DNA from: Lactiplantibacillus paraplantarum
GTDB taxonomy: Bacteria; Bacillota; Bacilli; Lactobacillales; Lactobacillaceae
DNA length: 64,000 nucleotides
Reading direction: 5' to 3'
Assembly (NCBI RefSeq): GCF_003641145.1
Contig: NZ_CP032744.1
Span: 496,001-560,000 of the forward strand
The notes under the pieces were generated by a model. It was not told where the DNA came from. It worked only from the letters and a program-made list of their open reading frames with translations, and did no database searches. The position numbers and the translations under genes were made by a program. The stretch's first letter is position 1; each line of letters starts with the position of its first letter. This document shows positions 53,950 through 61,265 of the stretch, in pieces.

Positions 53950-54513
53950 GTGAATGAACAGCAATTGATCTGCTTAGCTGCCGCTGGTGATGATATGAGT
54001 ATTGGAGCACTGGCTCGGCAGTATGCGCCGGTTGTTTGGCGGCTGCGGCGTCAATATTATGTACGGAACTTCGATGAAGATGATTGGCTCCAAGAAGGCC
54101 GGATTGCAGTTTATCGGGCTGCTAAGAAATATCAGCGGCTGCGATTATGCAGTTTTGGTGCTTACTACCGGGTACTATTGAGTAATCAGATTATTGATCA
54201 TATTCGGCGGACCCAAGCTCGCAAGCGCCGTCCAGAGGGTGAGTTGTTGTCACTTGATGTTGATGATGAAGACACACTTTGTAAGCTGCAAACAACCCAC
54301 ATTTCAACCTTAGACGTGGTTCATGTTCGTGAACAGGTCCGAACTTTTCCGACCGTTTGCTCGCCGTTTGAAGGCCTTGTCTTTGCCGATCTGTTAGCGG
54401 GGCATTCACCGGAACGGATCGCACTGAGTCGGCACGTCGAGGTGTCCCAGGTGATTAATGCCACGGATCGGTGTCGTAAGAAGATGCGGGACTTGTTACA
54501 AGCCGCTGCCTGA
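53950..54513 (+). CDS. sigH: Sigma factor of the SigH/ComX type, 187 aa
   Basis: This is an RNA polymerase sigma factor. Region 2 is clear (YVRNFDEDDWLQEGRIAVYRAAKKYQ and FGAYYRVLLSNQIIDHIRRTQARKRR), and region 4 is at the C-terminus (EGLVFADLLAGHSPERIALSRHVEV). In Firmicutes the sigH gene lies at this exact place before rpmG-secE-nusG. In lactobacilli it is the candidate competence sigma factor, but natural competence has rarely been shown. The start is GTG with GAGG eight bases upstream. Confidence 0.92.
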   Translation: MNEQQLICLAAAGDDMSIGALARQYAPVVWRLRRQYYVRNFDEDDWLQEGRIAVYRAAKKYQRLRLCSFGAYYRVLLSNQIIDHIRRTQARKRRPEGELLSLDVDDEDTLCKLQTTHISTLDVVHVREQVRTFPTVCSPFEGLVFADLLAGHSPERIALSRHVEVSQVINATDRCRKKMRDLLQAAA

Positions 54514-54515
54514 AA

Positions 54516-54544
54516 TTGACATTCGAAAAGTTCCATGCTAATGT
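54516..54544 (+). promoter_or_regulatory. rpmG-secE promoter
   Basis: A consensus TTGACA (54516-54521), 17 bases, and TAATGT (54539-54544), just after sigH. Confidence 0.7.
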
Positions 54545-54574
54545 TATACCTGATTTATTATGGAGGTTTTGTCG

Positions 54575-54724
54575 ATGGCACAGAAAAAAGTTGCACTGGC
54601 ATGTACCGTTTGTGGTTCACGAAACTACACGATTGATGCTAACCCGAATCGAACTGACCGCTTAGAAGTTAAGAAATTTTGTAAATATTGTGGTAAACAC
54701 ACACTTCATCGTGAAACGCGGTAG
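54575..54724 (+). CDS. rpmG: 50S ribosomal protein L33, 49 aa
   Basis: This is a small ribosomal protein read directly from the sequence ([18 protein letters not shown] at the start, [14 protein letters not shown] at the end). It has the two CxxC zinc knuckles of the zinc-containing L33 type, and this is the usual place of rpmG before secE. TATGGAGG precedes the ATG by eight bases. The stop is at 54722; secE begins 12 bases later. Confidence 0.96.
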   Translation: MAQKKVALACTVCGSRNYTIDANPNRTDRLEVKKFCKYCGKHTLHRETR

Positions 54725-54735
54725 GGGGATTAGAC

Positions 54736-54921
54736 ATGCGCTTATTTAAATTTTTTGGTCAAGTTGGACACGAAATGAAAAAAGTGACCTGGCCGACTTG
54801 GCGTGAAAATCGTCGTGATTCTTGGACAGTTGTCTCAACATCACTGTTCTTCGTGGCGTTTTTCGCTTTGTTTGATTGGATTATTCAATTATTATTACAA
54901 ATGTTAACAAGCTGGCATTAA
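54736..54921 (+). CDS. secE: Preprotein translocase subunit SecE, 61 aa
   Basis: SecE is the small essential partner of SecY in the membrane export channel. The conserved amphipathic helix FFGQVGHEMKKVTWPTWREN precedes one C-terminal membrane helix (VVSTSLFFVAFFALFDWIIQLLLQML). Length is typical for the single-helix Gram-positive form. It lies between rpmG and nusG as in most Firmicutes. Confidence 0.96.
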   Translation: MRLFKFFGQVGHEMKKVTWPTWRENRRDSWTVVSTSLFFVAFFALFDWIIQLLLQMLTSWH

Positions 54922-54941
54922 TGGCTTTTTGAATAAAATTT

Positions 54942-54993
54942 TGTTATAATAATGGCATTGAAAGAAAACTTCGTGCAAACGAGGTTTTTTTAT
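54942..54993 (+). promoter_or_regulatory. nusG leader: extended -10 and terminator-like hairpin
   Basis: TGT-TATAAT (54942-54950) is an extended -10. Fifteen bases on, AACTTCGT-GCAA-ACGAGGTT followed by TTTTTTTA looks like a terminator or attenuator before nusG. It could end the rpmG-secE transcript or attenuate a short nusG leader. Confidence 0.6.
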
Positions 54994-55025
54994 TTTGCCA
55001 AAAGACATTTTAAAGGAGAAAAATA

Positions 55026-55574
55026 ATGGTCGAGTCTGTTGAAAAAAGATGGTATGTCCTACATACCTATGCTGGTTATGAAAACAAGGTTAGTTCTAAC
55101 TTGGAATCCCGTATTCAATCCATGGGAATGGAAGATAATATCTTCCGTGTCGTTGTGCCCGAAGAAGAAGCACATGAAGTCAAGAATGGGAAAGATAAGG
55201 TCGAAATGAAGAAGATCTTCCCTGGTTACGTCTTGGTTGAAATGGTCATGACGGATCAAGCTTGGTATATTGTTCGGAATACACCAGGTGTTACTGGGTT
55301 CTTAGGATCACATGGGCAAGGTAGTAAACCAACACCATTGTTACCAGATGAAGCGGAACAAATCTTGCATCAATTAGGGATGAGCGCTCGTCATACCGAA
55401 TTGGATGTCGAAGTTGGCGAACAAGTGACGATCATTGACGGGGCCTTCTCTGGTCTTTCCGGCGAAATCACGGAAATTGACAACGAAAAGATGAAGCTCA
55501 AGGTTAATATCAATATGTTTGGTCGGGAAACAAGTACTGAATTGGACTTCGATCAAGTTGACCAGATTCGGTAG
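55026..55574 (+). CDS. nusG: Transcription termination/antitermination factor NusG, 182 aa
   Basis: NusG binds RNA polymerase and affects pausing and termination. The NGN domain (residues 1-110) begins KRWYVLHTYAGYENKVSSNLESR and contains KKIFPGYVLVEM and TPGVTGFLG. The KOW domain follows (VGEQVTIIDGAFSGLSGEITEID). Length fits. AAAGGAG precedes the ATG. It is an isolated gene in this arrangement with its own leader. Confidence 0.97.
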   Translation: MVESVEKRWYVLHTYAGYENKVSSNLESRIQSMGMEDNIFRVVVPEEEAHEVKNGKDKVEMKKIFPGYVLVEMVMTDQAWYIVRNTPGVTGFLGSHGQGSKPTPLLPDEAEQILHQLGMSARHTELDVEVGEQVTIIDGAFSGLSGEITEIDNEKMKLKVNINMFGRETSTELDFDQVDQIR

Positions 55575-55606
55575 TTAATTTTAATTAAGTAAGCTGGTGG
55601 ACCATC

Positions 55607-56494
55607 TTGGCAGAAGTAATTTTAGTCATCATCGGCGTCTTAGTGTTCGGTATTTTGAGTCGAATCACGTTTAAATTTTGGCAGTATGGGCGGCCGCAGC
55701 ATTTGCGGCAACCGATACCAGCTAATTCAGCGGATGATAGTGCCGTTACGTTGTTTATTCCAGGTTATGCGGGCAATCGGTTTTCATTTGGTGGTATGCT
55801 GCAACGTTTTACGGCGGGCGGTATTGCCAATAAGTCACTAGTTGTGATGATCGATCGGCACAATCATCCCCATGTGACCGGTGAGCTAGATGCTTATCGA
55901 CCAATGGTGCAGCTGATTTTTGCCACGCCGCGAGTTGCCGTACGACAGCAAGCAGCTGGCGTGTTGGCGGTCGTTCAGTATTTAATTGCGCATGAACATG
56001 TTCAAACGATTAATTTAGTGGCCCATTCAATGGGTGGGGTTGTCTTATTTCAATACCTCACAACGGCAGCTAAACTGGTGAATTTGCCAGAAGTCCGCAA
56101 GGTTGTCACAATTGGGGCGCCGTTCAATGATAGTGAGGTCGGGCAAAATACTTATCCGATTGAAAACCACCCGTTGACGGCAACTGGCCCAACTAAAACC
56201 ACGCCCGTTTATAATTATTTTTTGCGAACGCTCCAACGATTGCCAAATACGATTTCGTATTTGAATATTGCGGGTAACATTGGCGATGCGGTGCAAAGTG
56301 ATGGGGCGGTCGCTTTAAATAGTGCACTGTCGTTGCGCTTCTTATTGCGGCCAACACGTGACCAGTATCAAGAATTTGTGGTACATGGCAAGAATGCACG
56401 CCATTCACGACTACATGAAAATTACGAAGTTGATCGGCAAATCGTCCAATTTTTATATCCAGATACCACAAAAAAGGTTGCTGGTGAAAAATAG
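55607..56494 (+). CDS. DUF915 family alpha/beta hydrolase, 295 aa
   Basis: This is probably a membrane-anchored or exported serine hydrolase. The N-terminal hydrophobic segment (residues 2-20) is a signal anchor. The oxyanion region LFIPGYAGNRFSFGG and the nucleophile elbow NLVAHSMGGVVLFQY (Ser141) are typical of DUF915 hydrolases, which are numerous in lactobacilli; the catalytic His is probably in KNARHSRLHEN near the end. The start is TTG after GGTGGA. It interrupts the usual nusG-rplK order and may be a local insertion. Substrate unknown. Confidence 0.87.
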   Translation: MAEVILVIIGVLVFGILSRITFKFWQYGRPQHLRQPIPANSADDSAVTLFIPGYAGNRFSFGGMLQRFTAGGIANKSLVVMIDRHNHPHVTGELDAYRPMVQLIFATPRVAVRQQAAGVLAVVQYLIAHEHVQTINLVAHSMGGVVLFQYLTTAAKLVNLPEVRKVVTIGAPFNDSEVGQNTYPIENHPLTATGPTKTTPVYNYFLRTLQRLPNTISYLNIAGNIGDAVQSDGAVALNSALSLRFLLRPTRDQYQEFVVHGKNARHSRLHENYEVDRQIVQFLYPDTTKKVAGEK

Positions 56495-56506
56495 ATATGC
56501 TATAAT
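56478..56506 (+). promoter_or_regulatory. rplK-rplA promoter
   Basis: TTGCTG (56478-56483), 17 bases, and extended -10 TGC-TATAAT (56501-56506) at the end of the hydrolase gene. Confidence 0.75.
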
Positions 56507-56536
56507 GACATTTGTGCGTCACGTATGCACGTTTAC

Positions 56537-56570
56537 GTGGGAGGAGCAAAAACTCAGCTCCATTTACCAC
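56537..56570 (+). promoter_or_regulatory. L1-binding mRNA site (first) in the rplK leader
   Basis: GTGGGAGGA, a loop, CTCC and then ATTTACCAC fold so that GTGG pairs with CCAC and GGAG with CTCC. This copies the L1 site of 23S rRNA (GGTGGGAGG...TTGAAATACCACC). Ribosomal protein L1 is known to repress its own operon through such rRNA-like sites. Confidence 0.75.
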
Positions 56571-56595
56571 ATCACGGACTAAGGAGGAATGTCTC

Positions 56596-57021
56596 GTGGC
56601 TAAAAAAGTAGCTAACGTTGTTAAATTACAAATTCCTGCGGGCAAAGCAACACCTGCTCCGCCAGTTGGCCCAGCTTTAGGTCAAGCAGGTATCAATATC
56701 ATGGGTTTCACAAAGGATTTCAATGCTCGTACTGCTGATCAAGCAGGTATGATCATCCCCGTTGTGATTACGGTGTACGAAGATCGTTCATTCGACTTCA
56801 TCACTAAGACCCCACCTGCTGCCGTTCTATTAAAGAAAGCTGCCGGTGTTGAAAGTGGTTCCGGTGAACCTAACACGAAGAAGGTTGCAACTGTAACCAA
56901 AGATCAAGTTAAGCAAATCGCCGAAACTAAAATGCAAGATCTAAACGCAGCTGATGTTGAAGCAGCTATGCGCATGATCGAAGGTACTGCTCGGAGTATG
57001 GGATTCACCGTCGAAGGCTAA
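56596..57021 (+). CDS. rplK: 50S ribosomal protein L11, 141 aa
   Basis: L11 forms the GTPase-associated centre of the large subunit with 23S rRNA and L10/L12. Its sequence starts [38 protein letters not shown], and the C-terminal RNA-binding domain ends [12 protein letters not shown]. The start is the GTG at 56596, eight bases after AAGGAGG; the frame continues upstream but has no Shine-Dalgarno and overlaps the L1 site. Length is exactly that of the family. Confidence 0.98.
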   Translation: MAKKVANVVKLQIPAGKATPAPPVGPALGQAGINIMGFTKDFNARTADQAGMIIPVVITVYEDRSFDFITKTPPAAVLLKKAAGVESGSGEPNTKKVATVTKDQVKQIAETKMQDLNAADVEAAMRMIEGTARSMGFTVEG

Positions 57022-57070
57022 TTCAGTACTGTTGAGTATGTCGGACACTTCATCAAAATGAATGTGTCAA

Positions 57071-57097
57071 GTGGGAGGAAATCTCCGTTTGAACCAC
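57071..57097 (+). promoter_or_regulatory. L1-binding mRNA site (second) before rplA
   Basis: GTGGGAGG-AAAT-CTCC-GTTTGAACCAC: GTGG pairs with CCAC, GGAG with CTCC, and the TTGAA-ACCAC end is the same as in the 23S L1 site. It lies 24 bases before the rplA start, so L1 binding could block rplA translation directly. Confidence 0.78.
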
Positions 57098-57121
57098 ATT
57101 TGCAAGGAGGAAAACACTTAG

Positions 57122-57811
57122 ATGGCAAAGAAAAGTAAACAATACCAAGAAGCCGCTAAGCTCGTTGATCGTGACAAAGCTTACGATGTAACTGAAGCGG
57201 TAGACTTGGTTAAAAAAATGGATTTCGCAAAATTTGATGCAACTGTTGAAGTTGCCTTCAAATTAAACGTTGATACAAAGCAAGCCGACCAACAACTTCG
57301 TGGCGCGGTTGTCCTTCCTAATGGTACCGGTAAAGATCAAACCGTTATCGTTTTCGCTAAGGGTGACAAGGCTAAAGAAGCTGAAGCAGCCGGTGCTGAC
57401 TTTGTTGGTGAAACTGATTTAGTTCAGAAGATCCAAGACGGTTGGTTAGACTTTGACGTCGCAATCGCTACCCCTGACATGATGGCCCAAGTTGGTCGTT
57501 TAGGTCGGGTTCTTGGACCTAAAGGCTTAATGCCTAACCCTAAGACTGGTACGGTTACGATGGACGTTGCTAAAGCCGTTAACGATTCAAAAGCTGGTAA
57601 GGTGACTTACCGGACTGACCGTGACGGTAACGTTCATGTTCCTGTTGGCAAGGTATCATTTGATACTGACAAGTTAGTTGGTAACTTCAAGACTATTGAA
57701 GACACCATCGTTAAAGCTCGTCCAGCCTCAGTACGTGGGACTTTCATCGAAAACTTGGTTGTTACTTCAACCTTTACCCCAGCGGTACGTGTTGATTTAG
57801 CATCATTTTAA
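57122..57811 (+). CDS. rplA: 50S ribosomal protein L1, 229 aa
   Basis: L1 forms the mobile stalk near the E site and is an operon repressor. Signatures: [22 protein letters not shown] at the N-terminus, [24 protein letters not shown] and [21 protein letters not shown]. Length fits. AAGGAGG lies before the ATG. It is preceded by a 23S-like site that it probably binds. Confidence 0.98.
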   Translation: MAKKSKQYQEAAKLVDRDKAYDVTEAVDLVKKMDFAKFDATVEVAFKLNVDTKQADQQLRGAVVLPNGTGKDQTVIVFAKGDKAKEAEAAGADFVGETDLVQKIQDGWLDFDVAIATPDMMAQVGRLGRVLGPKGLMPNPKTGTVTMDVAKAVNDSKAGKVTYRTDRDGNVHVPVGKVSFDTDKLVGNFKTIEDTIVKARPASVRGTFIENLVVTSTFTPAVRVDLASF

Positions 57812-57828
57812 AGATTAAGTTCTGAAAA

Positions 57829-57972
57829 CAATTGACCCCGTGGGTGATCTGTGATAGATTACTAGAGGTTAAGTAATATCTCTACCTAAGACTCAGGCGG
57901 CTTAACGGCCTTAATCTACCTGCCGAGGACATTGTTTTTTCTCTATGTCTTGGTGGACATAGGGATTTTTTT
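57829..57972 (+). promoter_or_regulatory. L10 ribosomal protein leader with terminator
   Basis: The leader contains the conserved 3' element CTTAATCTACCTGCCGAGG, the long TAATATCTCTACC arm and flanking stems known from L10 leaders of Firmicutes. A terminator follows (CTATGTC/GACATAG, 57941-57972, seven T residues). L10(L12)4 binding is known to repress rplJ-rplL through this RNA. Confidence 0.88.
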
Positions 57973-58009
57973 ATAAATCCCTGAACCAAAATTCTGGGAG
58001 GTGAATCTG

Positions 58010-58513
58010 TTGAGTAAAGAAACAATTGCTGTTAAAGCACAAGAAGTCGAAGAAGTTGCAGAACAATTGAAGAACTCAGTATCAGCCATCGTTGTTGATT
58101 ACCGTGGTTTGACGGTTGAACAAGTAACTGATTTACGTAAGCAATTACGTGAAGCCGGTGTTAAGATGCGCGTTATCAAGAACAAGATCATGGTGCGTGC
58201 CGCTGACAAGGCCGGATTTGAAGACTTAAAACCTGTATTTGCTGGTCCTACTGCCGTTGCCTTCTCTGAAGAAGACCCAGTTGCTCCTGCAAAGATCTTG
58301 GCTAACTTCGCGAAGACCGCTGACGCCCTTCAATTAAAGGGTGGCGTGATCGAAGGTAAAGTTGCTGATCTTGAAACTGTTCAAGAATACGCTACGATGC
58401 CATCACGTGAAGAATTATTGGCTACGATCGCTAACTTGTTACAAGCACCTGTTCGTAACGTTGCATACGCTGTTAAGGCGGTTGCTGAAAAAGGCGACGA
58501 AGACGCAGCTTAA
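58010..58513 (+). CDS. rplJ: 50S ribosomal protein L10, 167 aa
   Basis: L10 is the base of the L12 stalk. Signatures: [41 protein letters not shown] and [16 protein letters not shown]. The C-terminal helix for L12 binding is present. The start is TTG at 58010, eight bases after GGGAGG; the earlier GTG at 58001 is part of the Shine-Dalgarno. Expression is probably controlled by the leader just upstream. Confidence 0.97.
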   Translation: MSKETIAVKAQEVEEVAEQLKNSVSAIVVDYRGLTVEQVTDLRKQLREAGVKMRVIKNKIMVRAADKAGFEDLKPVFAGPTAVAFSEEDPVAPAKILANFAKTADALQLKGGVIEGKVADLETVQEYATMPSREELLATIANLLQAPVRNVAYAVKAVAEKGDEDAA

Positions 58514-58574
58514 TTTGCTGTCAGCGTGTTAAAAAAACTAAAATATAAGTTCATATAAAATGGAGGAACAAAAA

Positions 58575-58943
58575 ATGGCTTTTGATAAAGATGCTATTAT
58601 CGACTCATTAAAAGAAGCTTCAATCTCAGATTTAAACGACTTAGTTAAGGCTATCGAAGAAGAATTCGATGTCTCAGCTTCAGCTCCAGTTGCTGTTGCC
58701 GGTGCTGCTGGTGGCGACGCTGCTGCTGCTAAGGATTCATACGATGTTGAATTAACTGAATCTGGTGACCAAAAGGTTAAGGCTATTAAGGCCGTTCGTG
58801 ATATCACTGGTCTTGGCTTGAAAGATGCCAAGGGTCTTGTTGATAACGTACCTTCAATCATCAAAGAAGGCGTTTCAGAAGACGAAGCCAACGATATGAA
58901 AGCTAAGCTTGAAGAAGTTGGTGGTGTCGTTACCCTTAAGTAA
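58575..58943 (+). CDS. rplL: 50S ribosomal protein L7/L12, 122 aa
   Basis: L7/L12 forms the flexible stalk that recruits translation GTPases. The N-terminal dimer domain ([31 protein letters not shown]), an Ala-rich hinge (about residues 34-52) and the C-terminal domain ([24 protein letters not shown]) are all present. GGAGG precedes the ATG. Codon use is strongly biased, as for highly expressed genes. A terminator follows. Confidence 0.98.
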
Positions 58944-58967
58944 TCATTTACTTAACGGAACGTCATC

Positions 58968-59001
58968 AAACCACATCCTATTATGGGGTGTGGTTTTTTT
59001 T
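58968..59001 (+). terminator. Terminator of rplJ-rplL
   Basis: AAACCACATCC pairs with GGGGTGTGGTTT (one G-U) around TATTAT; eight T residues follow. Confidence 0.92.
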
Positions 59002-59334
59002 ATATCCGCAGGTGTGTTTGATCGCTAATTTGGGGATGCAACAGGTGAATGACTACGCACATGACGCGTACTAAGAATTTACGATTAATCTAAGTGTTGG
59101 TAGTGCCATGATGTCAGCCACCTTATTATTGTGGCGACTCATAGTTGCATCACAACTGCTGTGGTTTAAGTAATAAAAAAGCCCAACAGATTTGCCATAT
59201 GGCGTCTTGTTGGGTAATCACTTTAGAATTTCACTTGGATTGATTTTGTGGTTAGCAGCGTATCATCATTTTTATAACTGGCATGTGATAAGTTGGTGCT
59301 TAAAAACAAGCTGACTACGATGGACCTATAATTG
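59002..59334. other. Gap between rplL and the nuclease gene
   Basis: No gene is visible. The only structure is the minus-strand terminator at 59172-59214. Confidence 0.6.
59172..59214 (-). terminator. Terminator of the nuclease operon (minus strand)
   Basis: On the minus strand ACCCAACA pairs with TGTTGGGC around GACGCCATATGGCAAA (itself a small hairpin), then six T residues. Confidence 0.75.
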
Positions 59335-60312
59335 TTAGTGATTGACCTGACTAGTGCCATCAGCATAGTTCAGGGTCATACCGGGCTGAATATTGAAAAT
59401 GTAGACATTAAAACTAACGGCATTGCTACCAACTGACTGACCACGCATGTGTACACCGCGGGCTAACAGTTCGTTACCTTTGAAAATGGGGGTTACTTGA
59501 TAGCGGACGTAGTTTTTAGGACTTTCTTTCAAATAGGCTGCAACTTGATTTTCATAAGTAGTCATTTCAGGATCATTCAAGGAACGAGTTCCAGTCATGA
59601 GGTTCTTAATATTGTTGTTCTGACCAGTTAATTGATAGCCAATCAGGTGACTACGGTTATAAAGCCAACCGCTACTAATGCGTTTGTTATGCCAGCCAGT
59701 TGGTCGAACATTCAAGGCCTCACGTTCAGCTTTGGGCATCAGTGACTGATTTAGGAGGGCATTAGCGGCCATTACTCGGTTAAATGAGTCTAAGTTGCCG
59801 TATTGTTGCCAGCCACCCTGACTCGTACTGAGATCCTTAGTGGTGAATGCGGGCTGATTCTGATTAACAGTGATTGTTTGTTGGCCGTTGTAGGTTTTAC
59901 TAGCCAACGCAGCGTTACTTGGGTTATGGTCAGCACTAACCTTGGTTGGTGCTGTTGTTGAAGTTGCGCCAGCTTGCTTGTTTTTAGTCTTGAGTTCGTC
60001 AATATGTTTTTGGCTACTTGAAAGCTTTTGCACGGCCTGCTTTAAGCTGCTAGCAGAAGCACGATTGGCTGCTTGAAGTGCCGTCAATTGTTTGTCATTA
60101 TGAGCTGTTACTAAGTGTGTCTTAGTAACAGTTTTTGTCTTCACCGTTGGCTGAGTGGATTCATCAGCCGTGCCGAGAATGCTAAAGCTGACAAGCAATG
60201 CAATCACGGCTGGCCAACTATGCCGCCACCATTGACGGCCACGGTAGCGACGATGTAAGCGCCAGAACCAATACAGGGTTGCAAATAATAAGATGGTGCC
60301 GATTAATGCCAT
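59335..60312 (-). CDS. DNA/RNA non-specific endonuclease (DNA-entry nuclease type), 325 aa
   Basis: This is a membrane-anchored nuclease of the NUC/EndA family. Two hydrophobic segments lie in residues 1-47. A coiled-coil-like Lys/Gln/Ser region follows (about 75-130), then the nuclease domain (about 140-320). Its active-site motif is RSHLIGYQLTG (the DRGH-type motif with catalytic His), then NIKNLMTGTRSLNDPEMTTYEN with the metal-binding Asn. The family includes nucleases that process DNA for uptake or scavenge nucleotides. It follows the lipoprotein gene by 12 bases. Confidence 0.88.
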   Translation of the reverse strand: MALIGTILLFATLYWFWRLHRRYRGRQWWRHSWPAVIALLVSFSILGTADESTQPTVKTKTVTKTHLVTAHNDKQLTALQAANRASASSLKQAVQKLSSSQKHIDELKTKNKQAGATSTTAPTKVSADHNPSNAALASKTYNGQQTITVNQNQPAFTTKDLSTSQGGWQQYGNLDSFNRVMAANALLNQSLMPKAEREALNVRPTGWHNKRISSGWLYNRSHLIGYQLTGQNNNIKNLMTGTRSLNDPEMTTYENQVAAYLKESPKNYVRYQVTPIFKGNELLARGVHMRGQSVGSNAVSFNVYIFNIQPGMTLNYADGTSQVNH

Positions 60313-60324
60313 GAAGAGCTCCTC

Positions 60325-60960
60325 CTATCGAAGTGACTTACGGTAACCAGCGGCTTGCGCTTCGGCTTCCGTACTAAAGTAAACGGCATTTTTACCGGCC
60401 ATCCGGTAGTTTTGACCCGTTTCGACGTGATAAATTTTAGAGTTGCGGTTACCTACAATACGCCCAGTTTGGGCGGTGTCGGTATCACCAGAAAAATTAT
60501 TCTCTCGGCTCGTGGTTGCAGTGCTCGTCTGAGTTTGTTGATTCTGTGCCGCCGCTTGACTGCTAGCTTTGGCCGCTTGCTTAGATTGGCTAACCGCCGC
60601 GACGGACTGGGCTTCTGACTGGGAACGTGATTGCGCGGCTACTTCACTAGCTGCTGATTTTGATGAGGCCATTGCGTCGTCATGCTTTTCTTTTAGTTGT
60701 TCGGACTGGCGCTTGGCCTGACTGGTCGCCATTGCAAGTTGGGTCGTACTTGAGCTGAGCGCTTTGGCTGAGGCCGCGTTAGCCCGGCTAGCGGCTTTTG
60801 CTTTCGCCCAGGCGGCTTTATTAGCAGTGGTTCGTTTTTCAACGCGCACAGTCTTGGTTTTGACACTGGTGTGGTTGGCGGCCGGTTGATTGCCAGTGGT
60901 ACAACCAGTTAAGATGAGAAGACTCGTTAGTGCAACGACGAGTTTTTTAGCATGGTGCAT
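60325..60960 (-). CDS. Putative lipoprotein with Ada-like C-terminal motif, 211 aa
   Basis: The signal peptide ends in a lipobox LTGC (Cys20), so the protein is probably lipid-anchored outside. A long Ala/Ser/Lys/Gln-rich coiled-coil-like region (about 40-150) follows. The last 45 residues (GNRNSKIYHVETGQNYRM, NAVYFSTEAEAQAAGYR) match the Ada-like zinc-binding motif found next to nucleases, but without its two cysteines. It overlaps in context with the nuclease gene and both share a promoter. A scaffold or DNA-binding role for the nuclease is plausible, not proven. Confidence 0.8.
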   Translation of the reverse strand: MHHAKKLVVALTSLLILTGCTTGNQPAANHTSVKTKTVRVEKRTTANKAAWAKAKAASRANAASAKALSSSTTQLAMATSQAKRQSEQLKEKHDDAMASSKSAASEVAAQSRSQSEAQSVAAVSQSKQAAKASSQAAAQNQQTQTSTATTSRENNFSGDTDTAQTGRIVGNRNSKIYHVETGQNYRMAGKNAVYFSTEAEAQAAGYRKSLR

Positions 60961-60992
60961 AAGAAATTCCTCCTTGATTATGTATCACTTTA

Positions 60993-61021
60993 ATTATACA
61001 TAAACGGTAAAGGTTGGTAAA
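60993..61021 (-). promoter_or_regulatory. Promoter of the lipoprotein-nuclease pair
   Basis: On the minus strand TTTACC (61016-61021), 17 bases, TATAAT (60993-60998), then AAGGAGG before the start. Confidence 0.7.
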
Positions 61022-61265
61022 GCAAGTTTGTTAACTAAAAATCAATTAATATTGGTTTATGTTGGAATTAATTTTGATGATTAATCATAATGCGCGCTGA
61101 ATACTAACAGCCATTCGAAAATACTTTAGTAGCGAATATTTAAAATAATCATGCTCTAATACGGTGGTGGCTTCGGCTTGTAGCGGTTATCAACCACTTA
61201 TAACGGTTGTATAAACAGACTAAGATTGCGATAATAAGAACAAACACACCAATGGGGGAATTTTT

